Positions 35,129 to 44,069 of a DNA stretch of 64,000 nt are shown in pieces. The position numbers were made by a program, and so were the translations under genes. The notes under the pieces were generated by a model. The model had not been told where the DNA came from. It saw only the letters and a list, made by a program, of their open reading frames with translations, and searched no databases. Every line of letters starts with the position of its first letter. Within the stretch, counting starts at the first letter, position 1. Source of the stretch: Treponema sp. (lineage in GTDB: Bacteria; Spirochaetota; Spirochaetia; Treponematales; Treponemataceae); NCBI GenBank assembly GCA_017464425.1, contig JAFUDX010000032.1, forward strand, positions 124,001-188,000. Reading direction: 5' to 3'.

Positions 35129-35202
35129 CTCTCTGTGACCTCTGTGCTCTCTGTGAGAAATTTATTACAAAATCTGTGACAATCTGTGCTAATCTGTGGA
35201 TA
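35129..35202. repeat. CTCTGTG and AATCTGTG short-repeat element
   Basis: CTCTGTG words recur through 35129-35158, then AATCTGTG recurs three times at exact 10-bp spacing (35171-35198). Inverted CACAGA words lie at 35078-35100. Same family as the CACAGATT elements near 17800, 48160 and 53220; it fills the gap between two convergent genes. Confidence 0.6.
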
Positions 35203-35207
35203 CAGTT

Positions 35208-36707
35208 TTATTCAAACACTGCGCCGAAGTCGTAGCAGAGTTCTTGCGCGGCGTTCCATGCTGATTTGATTGCCATTGGAAGACCGCCGGGCATAATCAT
35301 TCGCTGTCCGGCGAAGTACAAGCCGCGTACGCTCTGTGCCTTTGACGGGAATGAAGTCGTCATCATGCCAGCTTTCATCAAGTTCATGTAGCCGCCCTCA
35401 AAGGTCTTGCAAAAGCGTTCGTTCGTGAGGGAAGTGGCAAGGTCGGTGACTTCGATGTTTCCTTTGAACTCAGGGATTTTTTCTTCAAGAATCGCCGTCA
35501 AATCATCGATTGCCTTTTGCTTTTTCTCTTTGTAAGTTCCGTCTTCTTTTGCCTTTTTCCAGTAATCGTAGAACTCGCCCAAAAGCAAGCAAGAAAGCGT
35601 TGTGCAGCCTTCGGGCGCGTGATTCGGGTAGAGCGCGTAATTGTTCACGGGGAGCACATAAAATTCTTTTCCGCCCGCAACAAAGGGCTTTTCAAGCGGA
35701 ATGAGCATTGAGCGCGGGTAATCTTTTAAATCCGCCTTGATTCCGAAACCGAAGAACATGTCCTGCTCAGAAATCGAAAGCCGCTTCATCTTCGGAATCC
35801 ATTTTTCTTCAAACGGATTTTCTTTGTCAAACAGGTCTTCAATTGCCTGTCGCGCGTCCTGCGTTACGATGACGGCATCGGCTTCGATAAAATTTCCGTT
35901 CGCAATAACGCCCGTCACCGTCTTTTTTCCGTGCTCATCGGTTTTCATGCAGACTTTTTCGACATTCTGCCGATATTCGATTTTTCCGCCCAACGAGGTA
36001 AAGGTGTCCGCCATATTTTTTGCCATGCGCGCAGAACCGCCCTCTGGGTAGCCGCAATCCCCGCTTGAAAACGAGCCGAGCGTGTAAATCAAAGAAAGCG
36101 CGTTGTAGTCCTGATTTATCATGCCGCCGATGAGATTTCTGACATCTTTGTTTTTGAAGTGGGAGATGTACTCGCGCCCAGACACATTTTTGAGATACAA
36201 GACGCGCAGGGCAGCCGTCCACATCTTGAGGACTTCGCCGATTTTCGGTGATTTGGGATTTTTGCACTTGAGACCGCGCTTGTCCTTTATGAGCAGATGG
36301 ACATTTTTGTAATAGGAAATGTCTTTGCACAAGCGGTTAATCATTTTTTTGTCTTCGGGTGCGTGATTTAAAAGCTCTTCGCGCAGTTTTTGCGTGTTGC
36401 GGTAAAGGCAGAGTTTTTTGCCCCCGCCAATCATCAGCGTGTAAATCGGGTCTTTGTAAAAAACGGGATTATTTTCCTGCAACGCGCCGACTTCTTTCCA
36501 GATTTTGTACAGGGGGATTTTTTCTGATGAGCCAGTGAGCCAGTGAAGCCCGCCCTCAAAATAGTAGCCTTTTCGGCTCCAACTTGCAGAAAGTCCACCG
36601 GGAACAGCATGTTGCTCTAAAATCGTGACATCAAATCCTGAGCGTACAGCATACACGCCGCTTCCAAGACCGGCAATTCCGGCTCCCACAATGACAACTT
36701 TTTTCAT
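35208..36707 (-). CDS. FAD-dependent oxidoreductase, CrtI/carotenoid-isomerase-like
   Basis: 499 residues. An N-terminal dinucleotide-binding fold (VVIVGAGIAGLGSGVYAVRSG, then LEQHAVPGGLSASW) and a C-terminal FAD segment (SVRGLYFAGQRMIMPGGLPMAIKSA) define the phytoene-desaturase/CrtISO superfamily. In this context, beside acyltransferase and polyketide-like genes, it could desaturate or isomerise a lipid or polyene, but members also act as retinol saturases, so the substrate is open. ATG 36707 has an AGGTG Shine-Dalgarno; the open frame continues nine codons further. Confidence 0.85.
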   Translation of the reverse strand: MKKVVIVGAGIAGLGSGVYAVRSGFDVTILEQHAVPGGLSASWSRKGYYFEGGLHWLTGSSEKIPLYKIWKEVGALQENNPVFYKDPIYTLMIGGGKKLCLYRNTQKLREELLNHAPEDKKMINRLCKDISYYKNVHLLIKDKRGLKCKNPKSPKIGEVLKMWTAALRVLYLKNVSGREYISHFKNKDVRNLIGGMINQDYNALSLIYTLGSFSSGDCGYPEGGSARMAKNMADTFTSLGGKIEYRQNVEKVCMKTDEHGKKTVTGVIANGNFIEADAVIVTQDARQAIEDLFDKENPFEEKWIPKMKRLSISEQDMFFGFGIKADLKDYPRSMLIPLEKPFVAGGKEFYVLPVNNYALYPNHAPEGCTTLSCLLLGEFYDYWKKAKEDGTYKEKKQKAIDDLTAILEEKIPEFKGNIEVTDLATSLTNERFCKTFEGGYMNLMKAGMMTTSFPSKAQSVRGLYFAGQRMIMPGGLPMAIKSAWNAAQELCYDFGAVFE

Positions 36708-36776
36708 ACTTGCACCTTTGTGCAATTCTACCATAAGAAAAGATTTTTTTAAAGGAGAAGGGAGCGGACGCGCACA

Positions 36777-37811
36777 TCAAAAAAAGATATTTTTTATCAA
36801 ATCTAACGCGGCTAATGCGGCGCAACTTGACATAAGCACATTCCGCGAAACCGTTTTCACTTGCCGCGACTTTTTAACGCCATATTTGCACCACATCGCA
36901 AAATGCTCGCAGTTGTTCCAGGCGATGTTGTACTGACCTTTCATCTCGCCGACCTGAGATTTCGCCCGTCGTATGGTCGATTTCGCGGAAAAAGACTTCC
37001 GATTCAGCGGCTTTTGAATTTCAAGCGGCGCGCCTTCCAAAAATTCTTCGACCGAAGTTTGCCTGACGACGGCGGTTTCAGGGTCAAGTTCCCGCCCGGA
37101 ATCTGCCGAAAAGTGCACCACCTGATTTTCCCCGACATAAATTCCAAAATGACGATAAGAGCCTCGGTTTACCGAAACAATATCGCCTTTGTTCGGCGTT
37201 TCGTTTTCCACCGTCTCTTTTAAAGTGCGGTTTTTCAGTCCGATGATTTTTTGTCTGAAATACTCGTTTTTTTGCTCCAAATCTTCGGCGGAAGGAATTC
37301 CCTTGATTCTTTCGACTTTTTCAGGAACATCGATTATCATTCGCGTGCGGTGAAACACGCTGAAAATTCCGCTCAATCCGACGCAGAGAACAGGAATTTT
37401 GTATGTCCGCGCGAGAAAGGCATAGCCCGACTTGAATTCGGAAATCCGCCCGTCCTCGTTGCACCGCCCTTCCGGGAAAATCACTATCGAGTGCCCCTTG
37501 TCTATCGCTTTTTTGGCAAGCAAAAACCATTCCGTGTCAAGATGATAGCGGTCGCAGGGAATACACTGCGCGAATTTCAAGAACCAATGCAATTTTTTGT
37601 TTTCGTACCAATCCTTTGCCACCACCGATGTTATTTTTCCGCGAAAAACGGTCTCCAACAGTATCGGGTCGAAAAAATGCGTGTGATTTGCGATGATGAC
37701 GCAGGGACTTTTCAATCTCCGGGACTGCACTTTCTTGTCCGTGAAAGTGATTTTTGGCTTGTAGAGAATAGTGACCAAGATTTTTAAAATGAAGCGTACT
37801 ATGGAACGCAT
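36777..37811 (-). CDS. PlsC-type acyltransferase fused to an LRAT-like domain
   Basis: 344 residues. Residues 1-190 are a 1-acylglycerol-3-phosphate O-acyltransferase domain with the catalytic NHTHFFD (His43, Asp48) and FPEGR (112-116). Residues about 205-310 match the lecithin:retinol acyltransferase (LRAT, NlpC/P60-like) fold: KGDIVSV, the catalytic His221 in RHFGIYVG, VVHFS, and the catalytic Cys301 in NNCEHFA. A hydrophobic segment ends the protein. The two activities would esterify and transfer acyl chains on phospholipids. I do not recall this fusion as a standard architecture. Confidence 0.85.
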   Translation of the reverse strand: MRSIVRFILKILVTILYKPKITFTDKKVQSRRLKSPCVIIANHTHFFDPILLETVFRGKITSVVAKDWYENKKLHWFLKFAQCIPCDRYHLDTEWFLLAKKAIDKGHSIVIFPEGRCNEDGRISEFKSGYAFLARTYKIPVLCVGLSGIFSVFHRTRMIIDVPEKVERIKGIPSAEDLEQKNEYFRQKIIGLKNRTLKETVENETPNKGDIVSVNRGSYRHFGIYVGENQVVHFSADSGRELDPETAVVRQTSVEEFLEGAPLEIQKPLNRKSFSAKSTIRRAKSQVGEMKGQYNIAWNNCEHFAMWCKYGVKKSRQVKTVSRNVLMSSCAALAALDLIKNIFF

Positions 37812-37894
37812 GTCTCTACACTATCTGAAATTTCAGAAAAAAGAAGTTACAAAAAACGGTATTTTGTGGGATAATCAACAAAAAGAGGAATATT

Positions 37895-38461
37895 GTGGAA
37901 GAAAAATCGGCAAAAATTGACAAACGAATCACGAAAACCAAGCGGCTCATTCGGAACACCTTCGTTGAAATCTTAAAAGAGAAAAAACTCAGCGACATTT
38001 CGGTGACGGAACTTTCCGAACGGGCAGAAATCGACCGGAAAACATTTTACTATCACTATGCGACTCCCGCCTCGATTCTTGAAGAAATTGAAAATGAAAT
38101 CAGCGCGAAACTGGAAATAATTTTCAGTTCAGAAGAAAGCAGCGACATTGAACGCATTTTCCCGCTCATCAACAATTTGCTCGAAAGCGACCCCTTGTAT
38201 CTGGAACTGGGAAAAAACAGCCGCGTGATGAACACGATTTCGCCCCGATTGAAGGCGATTCTCAAAGAAATAATAAAACGCAATTTTGCCCAAAAAACAC
38301 ACTTTTCCGACGAAAAATTTTCGGTATTCATAGAATTCGCCACAAGCGGACTGTTGGGCGTGTATTTGGACTATCTTTCAGGAAAGCAAGAAATTCCGCT
38401 CGCAAAAGTGTCTGAGTATGTGACTGAATTTTTCTTTACGGACTGGAAAACGCTTTTTTAG
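37895..38461 (+). CDS. TetR-family transcriptional regulator
   Basis: 188 residues with an N-terminal helix-turn-helix (about 12-58: KTKRLIRNTFVEILKEKKLSDISVTELSERAEIDRKTFYYHY) and a divergent C-terminal domain like those of AcrR/TetR-type proteins. GTG start at 37895 with a GAGGA Shine-Dalgarno. It is divergent from the PlsC-LRAT gene with an 83-bp gap and convergent with the polyketide-like operon, so either could be its target; divergent orientation favours the acyltransferase. Confidence 0.85.
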   Translation: MEEKSAKIDKRITKTKRLIRNTFVEILKEKKLSDISVTELSERAEIDRKTFYYHYATPASILEEIENEISAKLEIIFSSEESSDIERIFPLINNLLESDPLYLELGKNSRVMNTISPRLKAILKEIIKRNFAQKTHFSDEKFSVFIEFATSGLLGVYLDYLSGKQEIPLAKVSEYVTEFFFTDWKTLF

Positions 38462-38518
38462 CGAAACATCTTCTTTCATCACAAGATTTTTCGCTTCGCT
38501 CAGAATGACACGCTTTAT

Positions 38519-39256
38519 TTATTTTTTTTGATTCTCTGCGTATGCGCCGTCCTCAATTTCCCAGAAACTGTCGACGAGCATTTTGTAAACGCTGTCTGAA
38601 TAATACGGCTTTATCACTTCTTTTTTTGTCTCGTCAGAAAGGAAGCCATTTTCGGCGAATTCTCTTCCCGCAGCTTCGTATTTCGTGAGGAATTTGACGA
38701 ATCGCGGGCGGATTTTCATTGCGACCGCCGTTCTGATTTGCGGCGCGAAAATCGTTGTGTACTCACCTTTTCCAAAAATGCAGTCGAATTGCGCTTCGAT
38801 GGGGGCAAAAACCCGCCAGTCGCTCCATGCGCAGCCCGGAATCACGATGAAACTCTTTTTGCTTGCATCAAAACTGAATCCGTGGAATGGCCCGCTTTCG
38901 GGAACGGGAAGCCCCTCGTAACGGTGAAGAAGGCTCAACAGCCTGTCGAACAAGACTTTCATTTCGCCCGGAAGCCCGAAGATGAAAATCGGAAAACTCA
39001 GAATGATGATGTCTGATTCGAGGATTTTGTCTTTCACCATCTGCACATCGTCGCCCTGAATGACGCACTTTCCGTTCGTGCGCCCCCAGCAGGAAAGACA
39101 GCCTTTACACGGCTTTACATGCAACGACGAGATGTTGATGATTTCGCTTTTGTATTCGCCCGTGCTTTCCAAGCCTTTTAAGAAGTTGTTCGTGACGAGC
39201 ATGGTCGTGCTGTTTTCTTTTTTGGGGCTTCCGTTTAAAACAAGAACTTTTTTCAT
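38519..39256 (-). CDS. Flavodoxin-like NAD(P)H-dependent oxidoreductase
   Basis: 245 residues. It begins KVLVLNGSPKKENSTT, the FMN phosphate-binding loop of NADPH-dependent FMN reductases and iron-sulfur flavoproteins. A C-x2-C-x2-C-type cluster (KPCKGCLSCWGRTNGKC) near residues 49-66 resembles the Isf iron-sulfur motif. FPIFIFGLPGEMK is the flavin-contact segment. It is the last gene of the ACP-KS-KR-DH operon, 27 nt after the dehydratase, and may reduce its product. Confidence 0.8.
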   Translation of the reverse strand: MKKVLVLNGSPKKENSTTMLVTNNFLKGLESTGEYKSEIINISSLHVKPCKGCLSCWGRTNGKCVIQGDDVQMVKDKILESDIIILSFPIFIFGLPGEMKVLFDRLLSLLHRYEGLPVPESGPFHGFSFDASKKSFIVIPGCAWSDWRVFAPIEAQFDCIFGKGEYTTIFAPQIRTAVAMKIRPRFVKFLTKYEAAGREFAENGFLSDETKKEVIKPYYSDSVYKMLVDSFWEIEDGAYAENQKK

Positions 39257-39283
39257 CGTTTTTTGTTTGTTGCTAGTTAAAAA

Positions 39284-39772
39284 TTATTTTCCGAGAGAGT
39301 CTTTTGGAATCGTCGTGAATGTGAGCGCACCTTTTGCACTGACTTTCCCGTCGATTTTTACCACACAGTCAAATCCGACAAGCACGCCACCACCCCGTGA
39401 TTTTGTGACGGTGATTTCAAGACGGTCGCCCGGAATCGCGGGCTTAACGAGCTTGAAGCCGTCGATTTTGAGGAGCACATAGAGTTTGTCGTCCAAATCT
39501 TCGGGAGATTTTTCGATGACGAGCGAGCAAAGCTGAGCGCACGCTTCTACAACGAGCACGCCCGGCATAATCGGAGTGCCCGGAAAATGCCCAATAAAAT
39601 ACGGCTCGTTCACCGACACATTTTTGATGCCCGTTGCCGTAACATTCGGAACAAGCTCCGTGACTTTTTCAATCATCTGAAACGGCGGTCTTTGGGCAAT
39701 CTTCTCGCTGATTTCAAAAATATTCATTGTTTTTGGCGCGATTTCGCTTTTTTGTGTGTTGGCATCGCTCAT
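39284..39772 (-). CDS. FabZ-like 3-hydroxyacyl-ACP dehydratase of the KS operon
   Basis: 162 residues with the hot-dog dehydratase motif GHFPGTPIMPGVLVVEACAQ (catalytic His and Glu). It has about 20 extra N-terminal residues compared with standard FabZ. Its start overlaps the stop of the upstream reductase (ATGA, 39769-39772), so translation is coupled. It differs from the fabZ at 11308 and probably serves the polyketide- or lipid-forming assembly encoded here. Confidence 0.9.
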   Translation of the reverse strand: MSDANTQKSEIAPKTMNIFEISEKIAQRPPFQMIEKVTELVPNVTATGIKNVSVNEPYFIGHFPGTPIMPGVLVVEACAQLCSLVIEKSPEDLDDKLYVLLKIDGFKLVKPAIPGDRLEITVTKSRGGGVLVGFDCVVKIDGKVSAKGALTFTTIPKDSLGK

Positions 39773-40500
39773 AATGAAAGTCCTCCGTCCAAAACGATTG
39801 TCTGCCCCGTGACATACGAGAACGAGTCAGAAACGAGCGCAGAAACCACATTCGCAACATCTTCGGCAGTGCCAAAGCGACCTTGCGGAATCGCCTTTAT
39901 ATATTCGTCACGCTTTTCTTGGGGAATTGCGTCAATCATTTCGGTTGCGATAAAGCCAGGGCACACCGCGTTCACCCTGATTCCCTGCGGACCGAGTTCT
40001 TTTGCGAGCGTTTGAGTCATTGAATTGACCGCACCCTTTGTTGCCGAATACACGCTCTGCCCCGGAAGCGCGAATTTTGAGCTTACCGAAGACATATTGA
40101 TGATGACGCCTGATTTTTGCTTGAACATTTTGAGCGCGACCGACTGAGCGCAGTAGAAATAGCCTTTTACATTTAAGTCGAAGCACTTGTCGAGCGTGTC
40201 TTTTTGGAGCATGAGCAAGAATTCATCGCGGACGATGCCCGCATTGTTCACCAAAACATCGATTCTGCCGTACGCCTTGTAGACATCGCGCACCATCGCC
40301 TTGACTTGCGCAAGGTCAGAGACATCGGCTTTGTACAGCATGCCCTCGCCACCCGCAGCAGTGATTTCATCAAGCGTTTCTTTGGCGGCATCGTCAGAAG
40401 AAGAATAGTTCACCACGACCGTGTAGCCGTCCTTCGCGAGCTTTATGGCACATGCCTTTCCGATTCCTTTTGAAGAACCAGTTACGATTGCAACTTTCAT
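39769..40500 (-). CDS. FabG-like 3-oxoacyl-ACP reductase of the KS operon
   Basis: 243 residues with SDR motifs TGSSKGIGKA, NNAG, INMSSVSS, YSATKGA and PGFIATEM, and the C-terminal TVLDGG-like VLDGGLSL. ATG 40500 has an AAGGAG Shine-Dalgarno; the frame is open 52 codons further but without a start signal. It overlaps the dehydratase by 4 bp and follows the ketosynthase fusion after 10 nt. Confidence 0.9.
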   Translation of the reverse strand: MKVAIVTGSSKGIGKACAIKLAKDGYTVVVNYSSSDDAAKETLDEITAAGGEGMLYKADVSDLAQVKAMVRDVYKAYGRIDVLVNNAGIVRDEFLLMLQKDTLDKCFDLNVKGYFYCAQSVALKMFKQKSGVIINMSSVSSKFALPGQSVYSATKGAVNSMTQTLAKELGPQGIRVNAVCPGFIATEMIDAIPQEKRDEYIKAIPQGRFGTAEDVANVVSALVSDSFSYVTGQTIVLDGGLSL

Positions 40501-40510
40501 TTTGCGCTCC

Positions 40511-42910
40511 TTATTTTCCGATGACAACAGCTGTGTAAGAACCGCCCGTCGCAAATGATGTGACGAGAACCTTCTTCCAGCCCTTTGACTCTGCACGCTT
40601 TTTCTCGACAGAGCCGTCTTTTGTGATAAAGTATGCGTCGTCTGTTTCGATGTCACCGTTCAACATCAATGCCGCGTGAGCCGCCGCAAGTGTTGCGCTT
40701 CCGGCTCTGCCCTCACCTGCACGTTCCTTTACCTGAACGACAGGGAGCGAGCCGATTTTGTCTTTGAAAACGCGGATGTATGATTCTTTTTCGATAGTGT
40801 CAAGCGCGTTTAAGCCGTTTGCAAATCCGAACACGGCATCAATTTCGTCAATTGTGACATTTGCGTCTTTTAATGCAGAAGCAATCGCTGTGTCCAATGC
40901 CTCGCCAGAGCCGGTGAGCGTTCCGAATTTGACATTCTTTCGCCCCGTGCCATAGCCGAGCACATAGCCGTAAATCTTTGAGCCGCGCTTTTTTGCGTAC
41001 TCTTCGGTTTCAAGAAGAAGCGAAACGCTGCCGTCGCCAAGCACAAAGCCGTTTGACGCAGAATACGGAGCAACGACTTTATCTGCCGTAAGCCCCAGCT
41101 TTTCGTAGAATTCTGAAATAATCGGGATATTTTCGTCAGTGCCCGTTGCGAGCATTGCCTGTTCCTGATTGTCGTGAATGACATTCATCGCATAGCCGAT
41201 GCTGCCCAATCCTGACTGCGGACCGCTCGTAATCGTAACGCCGTAGCCTTTGATTCCAGAGCAGATTGAAAGGTAGCCACCTGCCGCATTGTAGACCGTG
41301 TGCGGGAATTTGAACGCGCTGCCCTTTGCATTTCCCATTTTTGCAATCAATTCGCCAAAGTCGCAGCTTGAGCCTAATCCGCCCTCGCTCGTTCCGACGA
41401 TGATTCCGATGTCTTTTTCGGTTTCTTCGGTAATGGCGAAATTGCCGTCTTTTAGCGCGCGCATACCTGAGACCGTCTGCAACTGACCGAGATTGTCGAG
41501 CTTTCGGTAGAATGCCATTTTGATTCCAAGCTCGTTGTAGTCTTCTTCCGTGATTTCTGAGTGGATAGAAGTTCCGCTTGGTTTGAAGCCGTTTTTGACG
41601 GATTGAATATATGATTCCTTGCTGTTACCGAGCACACTGACGATGCCGATACCAGTAAGTGCGATTTTCTTGTCTTTTGCTTCCTGACTTTTGACATCGC
41701 CAGGCTTTTTAGAGAAGATGATGCTTGCGTTCGTGCCGCCAAAAGCAAAATTGTTGCTCATAACGCTTACTAATTCTTTTGACTTTGGCTTGTTCTGAAC
41801 GAAATCGAGCCGACCAGCCTTCTCTTTGAGTTTTTCTGAATCTTCAGCGGTGTAGTTCAATGTAGGCAAAACGGTGTTCGTGGTAAGAGCCTTTACGCTG
41901 AATACCGCTTCGATAGCACCCGCCGCGCCAAGACAGTGACCTGTCATGACTTTTGTAGAACTTGCGCTGATTTCTGGATTTTCTTCGTCAAAGACGGCAT
42001 GGAGAGAAAGAATCTCAGCATTATCGTTCTTTGCCGTGCCCGTTCCGTGCCCGTTGACATATCCGATGTCTGTTTTTGAGATGCCGGAATTTTTGATTGC
42101 GCGGTTGATTGCCTCAATCTGGCACAATCCGTCCTGTCGCGGAGCGGTAATGTGATGGGCATCGCTCGTGACGCTTGAGCCCAACACTTCGCAATAGAGT
42201 TTTGCGTTTCGCTTTTTTGCATGCTCGTATGACTCAACGATGACGATACCCGCGCCCTCACCGAGCGTGATTCCCGTGCAGTGATTGAACGGAGAGCAGC
42301 CGTTTTCGTCGAGCGCATGAAGCGAGAGAAAGCCTGCATACGGAATAGAAGCGAATGAGTCCGCTCCGCCCGCAATGACCACATCGGCTTTTCCGGCGCG
42401 GATTAAGTCGCAGGCATAGGCAACGGAAATCGTTCCTGCCGCGCACGCGTTCGCCACATTGGTGACGATTCCGCCCGCATGGCAGGTTTCGGCAACCTGA
42501 GAAGCAATCGCTGCGATAGGCATTTTAAGGATGTCGTCCTTTCTGCGACCGTCGATTGGATAGTTTCCGACGCTGATTGCTCCACCAACGCAGCTTCCGA
42601 TAATGACGCTCACGCGCCCATCATCGCCAAAATCGCCCAATCCCGCATCGGTCAAAGCCTCTTTTGCTGCCTTAATGCAGAGTTTTGAAGCCCTGTCCTT
42701 TTCGTAGGGAGCGTCGATTTCCATGTCCAACGTGTCGCACTGCACTTCGGCGGCAAGGTCAGCGTAGCAGTTCGTCGTGTCAACGGAAGTCGTCTTGTGA
42801 ATTCCTGAAACTGAGTTCAAAGCGTTTTTCCATGTTTCTTCGACATTGTTTCCAATCGCGCAGATGACGCCAAGACCCGTCACCACGCAGCGTTTTTCTT
42901 CAGGTGTCAT
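40511..42910 (-). CDS. Fused ketosynthase and chain-length-factor-like ketosynthase
   Basis: 799 residues in two thiolase-fold halves. KS1 (about 1-410) has the full triad: Cys156 in NACAAGT, NGHGTGT, and TGHCLGAAGAIEA. KS2 (about 420-799) keeps the fold but loses all three: the Cys position reads SGPQSGLGS, the HGTGT position reads FANGLN, and the final histidine motif reads ERAGEGRAGSA. An active KS paired with a Cys-less KS is the KS-alpha/chain-length-factor logic of type II polyketide synthases and aryl-polyene pathways, here in one chain. It follows the ACP gene by 59 bp. Substrate and product are unknown. Confidence 0.88.
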   Translation of the reverse strand: MTPEEKRCVVTGLGVICAIGNNVEETWKNALNSVSGIHKTTSVDTTNCYADLAAEVQCDTLDMEIDAPYEKDRASKLCIKAAKEALTDAGLGDFGDDGRVSVIIGSCVGGAISVGNYPIDGRRKDDILKMPIAAIASQVAETCHAGGIVTNVANACAAGTISVAYACDLIRAGKADVVIAGGADSFASIPYAGFLSLHALDENGCSPFNHCTGITLGEGAGIVIVESYEHAKKRNAKLYCEVLGSSVTSDAHHITAPRQDGLCQIEAINRAIKNSGISKTDIGYVNGHGTGTAKNDNAEILSLHAVFDEENPEISASSTKVMTGHCLGAAGAIEAVFSVKALTTNTVLPTLNYTAEDSEKLKEKAGRLDFVQNKPKSKELVSVMSNNFAFGGTNASIIFSKKPGDVKSQEAKDKKIALTGIGIVSVLGNSKESYIQSVKNGFKPSGTSIHSEITEEDYNELGIKMAFYRKLDNLGQLQTVSGMRALKDGNFAITEETEKDIGIIVGTSEGGLGSSCDFGELIAKMGNAKGSAFKFPHTVYNAAGGYLSICSGIKGYGVTITSGPQSGLGSIGYAMNVIHDNQEQAMLATGTDENIPIISEFYEKLGLTADKVVAPYSASNGFVLGDGSVSLLLETEEYAKKRGSKIYGYVLGYGTGRKNVKFGTLTGSGEALDTAIASALKDANVTIDEIDAVFGFANGLNALDTIEKESYIRVFKDKIGSLPVVQVKERAGEGRAGSATLAAAHAALMLNGDIETDDAYFITKDGSVEKKRAESKGWKKVLVTSFATGGSYTAVVIGK

Positions 42911-42969
42911 AAATAATTCCGTATGTTTGTTAGTTTTTGTTGCAGTTTTTCTGAAAGTATGCGCGTTTA

Positions 42970-43212
42970 TTACGCATTTTCAACGATGAAAGATGAAATT
43001 GACTCGATGGTGAGAAAGTTTTCTCGTGCAGCACCAGCCATTGAAACGCCAAATTCATCATCAACAAAAGAAATGATTTCCAATGAATCAACAGAGTCGA
43101 GACCGATTTCTTCTCCGAAAAGTTCTGTGTCATCGTTAAGCATAGAGCCATCGACTCCGAGATTTGATTCAAAGAATCCCTTGAGCTTTGTTTTAACTTC
43201 TTCTTTGTTCAT
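42970..43212 (-). CDS. Acyl carrier protein of the KS operon
   Basis: An 80-residue acidic four-helix protein with the phosphopantetheine-attachment motif GLDSVDSLEI (Ser40). It is first in the operon ACP - KS/CLF - ketoreductase - dehydratase - flavoprotein, so it is the probable dedicated carrier of this pathway. No phosphopantetheinyl transferase gene is visible here. Confidence 0.92.
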   Translation of the reverse strand: MNKEEVKTKLKGFFESNLGVDGSMLNDDTELFGEEIGLDSVDSLEIISFVDDEFGVSMAGAARENFLTIESISSFIVENA

Positions 43213-43337
43213 GTTAGTCCTCGCTATATATAAATTTATTCTTAAAAAAGAATATCTTACATTATAGTATAAAGCAAAATTATATCACTTTCAAAGGTTT
43301 TATGGAAGTGCGTATAGAAAAAACATCAGAAACCGTG

Positions 43338-43343
43338 TATAAT
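43338..43343 (+). promoter_or_regulatory. -10 element of the MBL hydrolase gene, leaderless start
   Basis: A perfect TATAAT followed by exactly 6 nt and the ATG at 43350. This decides the start against the in-frame ATG at 43302, which would place the box inside the gene. Confidence 0.65.
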
Positions 43344-43349
43344 TTACCT

Positions 43350-44069
43350 ATGGAACTAATCCACATAGACGACAGAATTTCGTATATTCCAGCCACAGAA
43401 AATCCTCTTTCAGCCGATGTGGGCATTGTCGAGGGAGACGATGCCGTCTGGTTCTTTGATGTTGGCTCTGAAGATAGTGTCGCAACATTTATCGAAAACT
43501 ACGACACAGGATTCAATTCTAAGTCAGAACGCAAAAAAAAGTTCGCCGTTATCTCGCATTTTCACACAGACCACACGGCAAATCTTCCCCGCATACATTT
43601 TGACAAAATCTTTTTAGGAAAATACACACTCAAATATCTCAAAATCATACAAAATTCAAGCGAATTGCAGGCAGAATACGGTTCAGACACGCCGACGATT
43701 CAAACAAATGCGGATTTTTCTTTTGAAGATGTGTGCCAGATTATCACTGAGCCAATCGAAGTCGATGACGGAATCAAGCTGCGAATTGCTGAAATTCCAA
43801 GCAGTCACACAAAGGGCGCGGTGTATTTGCAGGCAGGAAAATACACATTTTTGGGCGACGCCACCTTCTACGGCTACAAGCGCGAAAAAAAATTCTACAA
43901 TGTGCAGCTTTTACAGCAAGAAATCGCGGCATTAAAAGAAATCGACTCGGCATTTTTCCTTTTGAGCCATCGCCGGCATTTTACGAAGCAAAAAAAGGCT
44001 GTCGTTACGCTTTTAGAGCAAATTTACAATGTCAGAAAGCCAGACGCAACCGAAATAGAGATTTTCTAA
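43350..44069 (+). CDS. Metallo-beta-lactamase-fold hydrolase
   Basis: 239 residues with the zinc motif SHFHTDHTAN, a further His in IPSSHTKGAVY, the metal-bridging Asp in TFLGDAT and a C-terminal LLSHRRHF. It belongs to the broad MBL superfamily (lactonase/glyoxalase-like) with no specific substrate indicated. The start at 43350 is preferred over 43302 because a perfect TATAAT lies 6 nt before it. Its end overlaps convergent thrC by 4 bp. Confidence 0.82.
   Translation: MELIHIDDRISYIPATENPLSADVGIVEGDDAVWFFDVGSEDSVATFIENYDTGFNSKSERKKKFAVISHFHTDHTANLPRIHFDKIFLGKYTLKYLKIIQNSSELQAEYGSDTPTIQTNADFSFEDVCQIITEPIEVDDGIKLRIAEIPSSHTKGAVYLQAGKYTFLGDATFYGYKREKKFYNVQLLQQEIAALKEIDSAFFLLSHRRHFTKQKKAVVTLLEQIYNVRKPDATEIEIF

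Noticed and set aside
40511-42910. Reading the fused ketosynthase gene as two genes joined by error
   Set aside because: The frame is continuous through the linker with no start signal between halves, and the second half is coherently degenerate at all catalytic sites.
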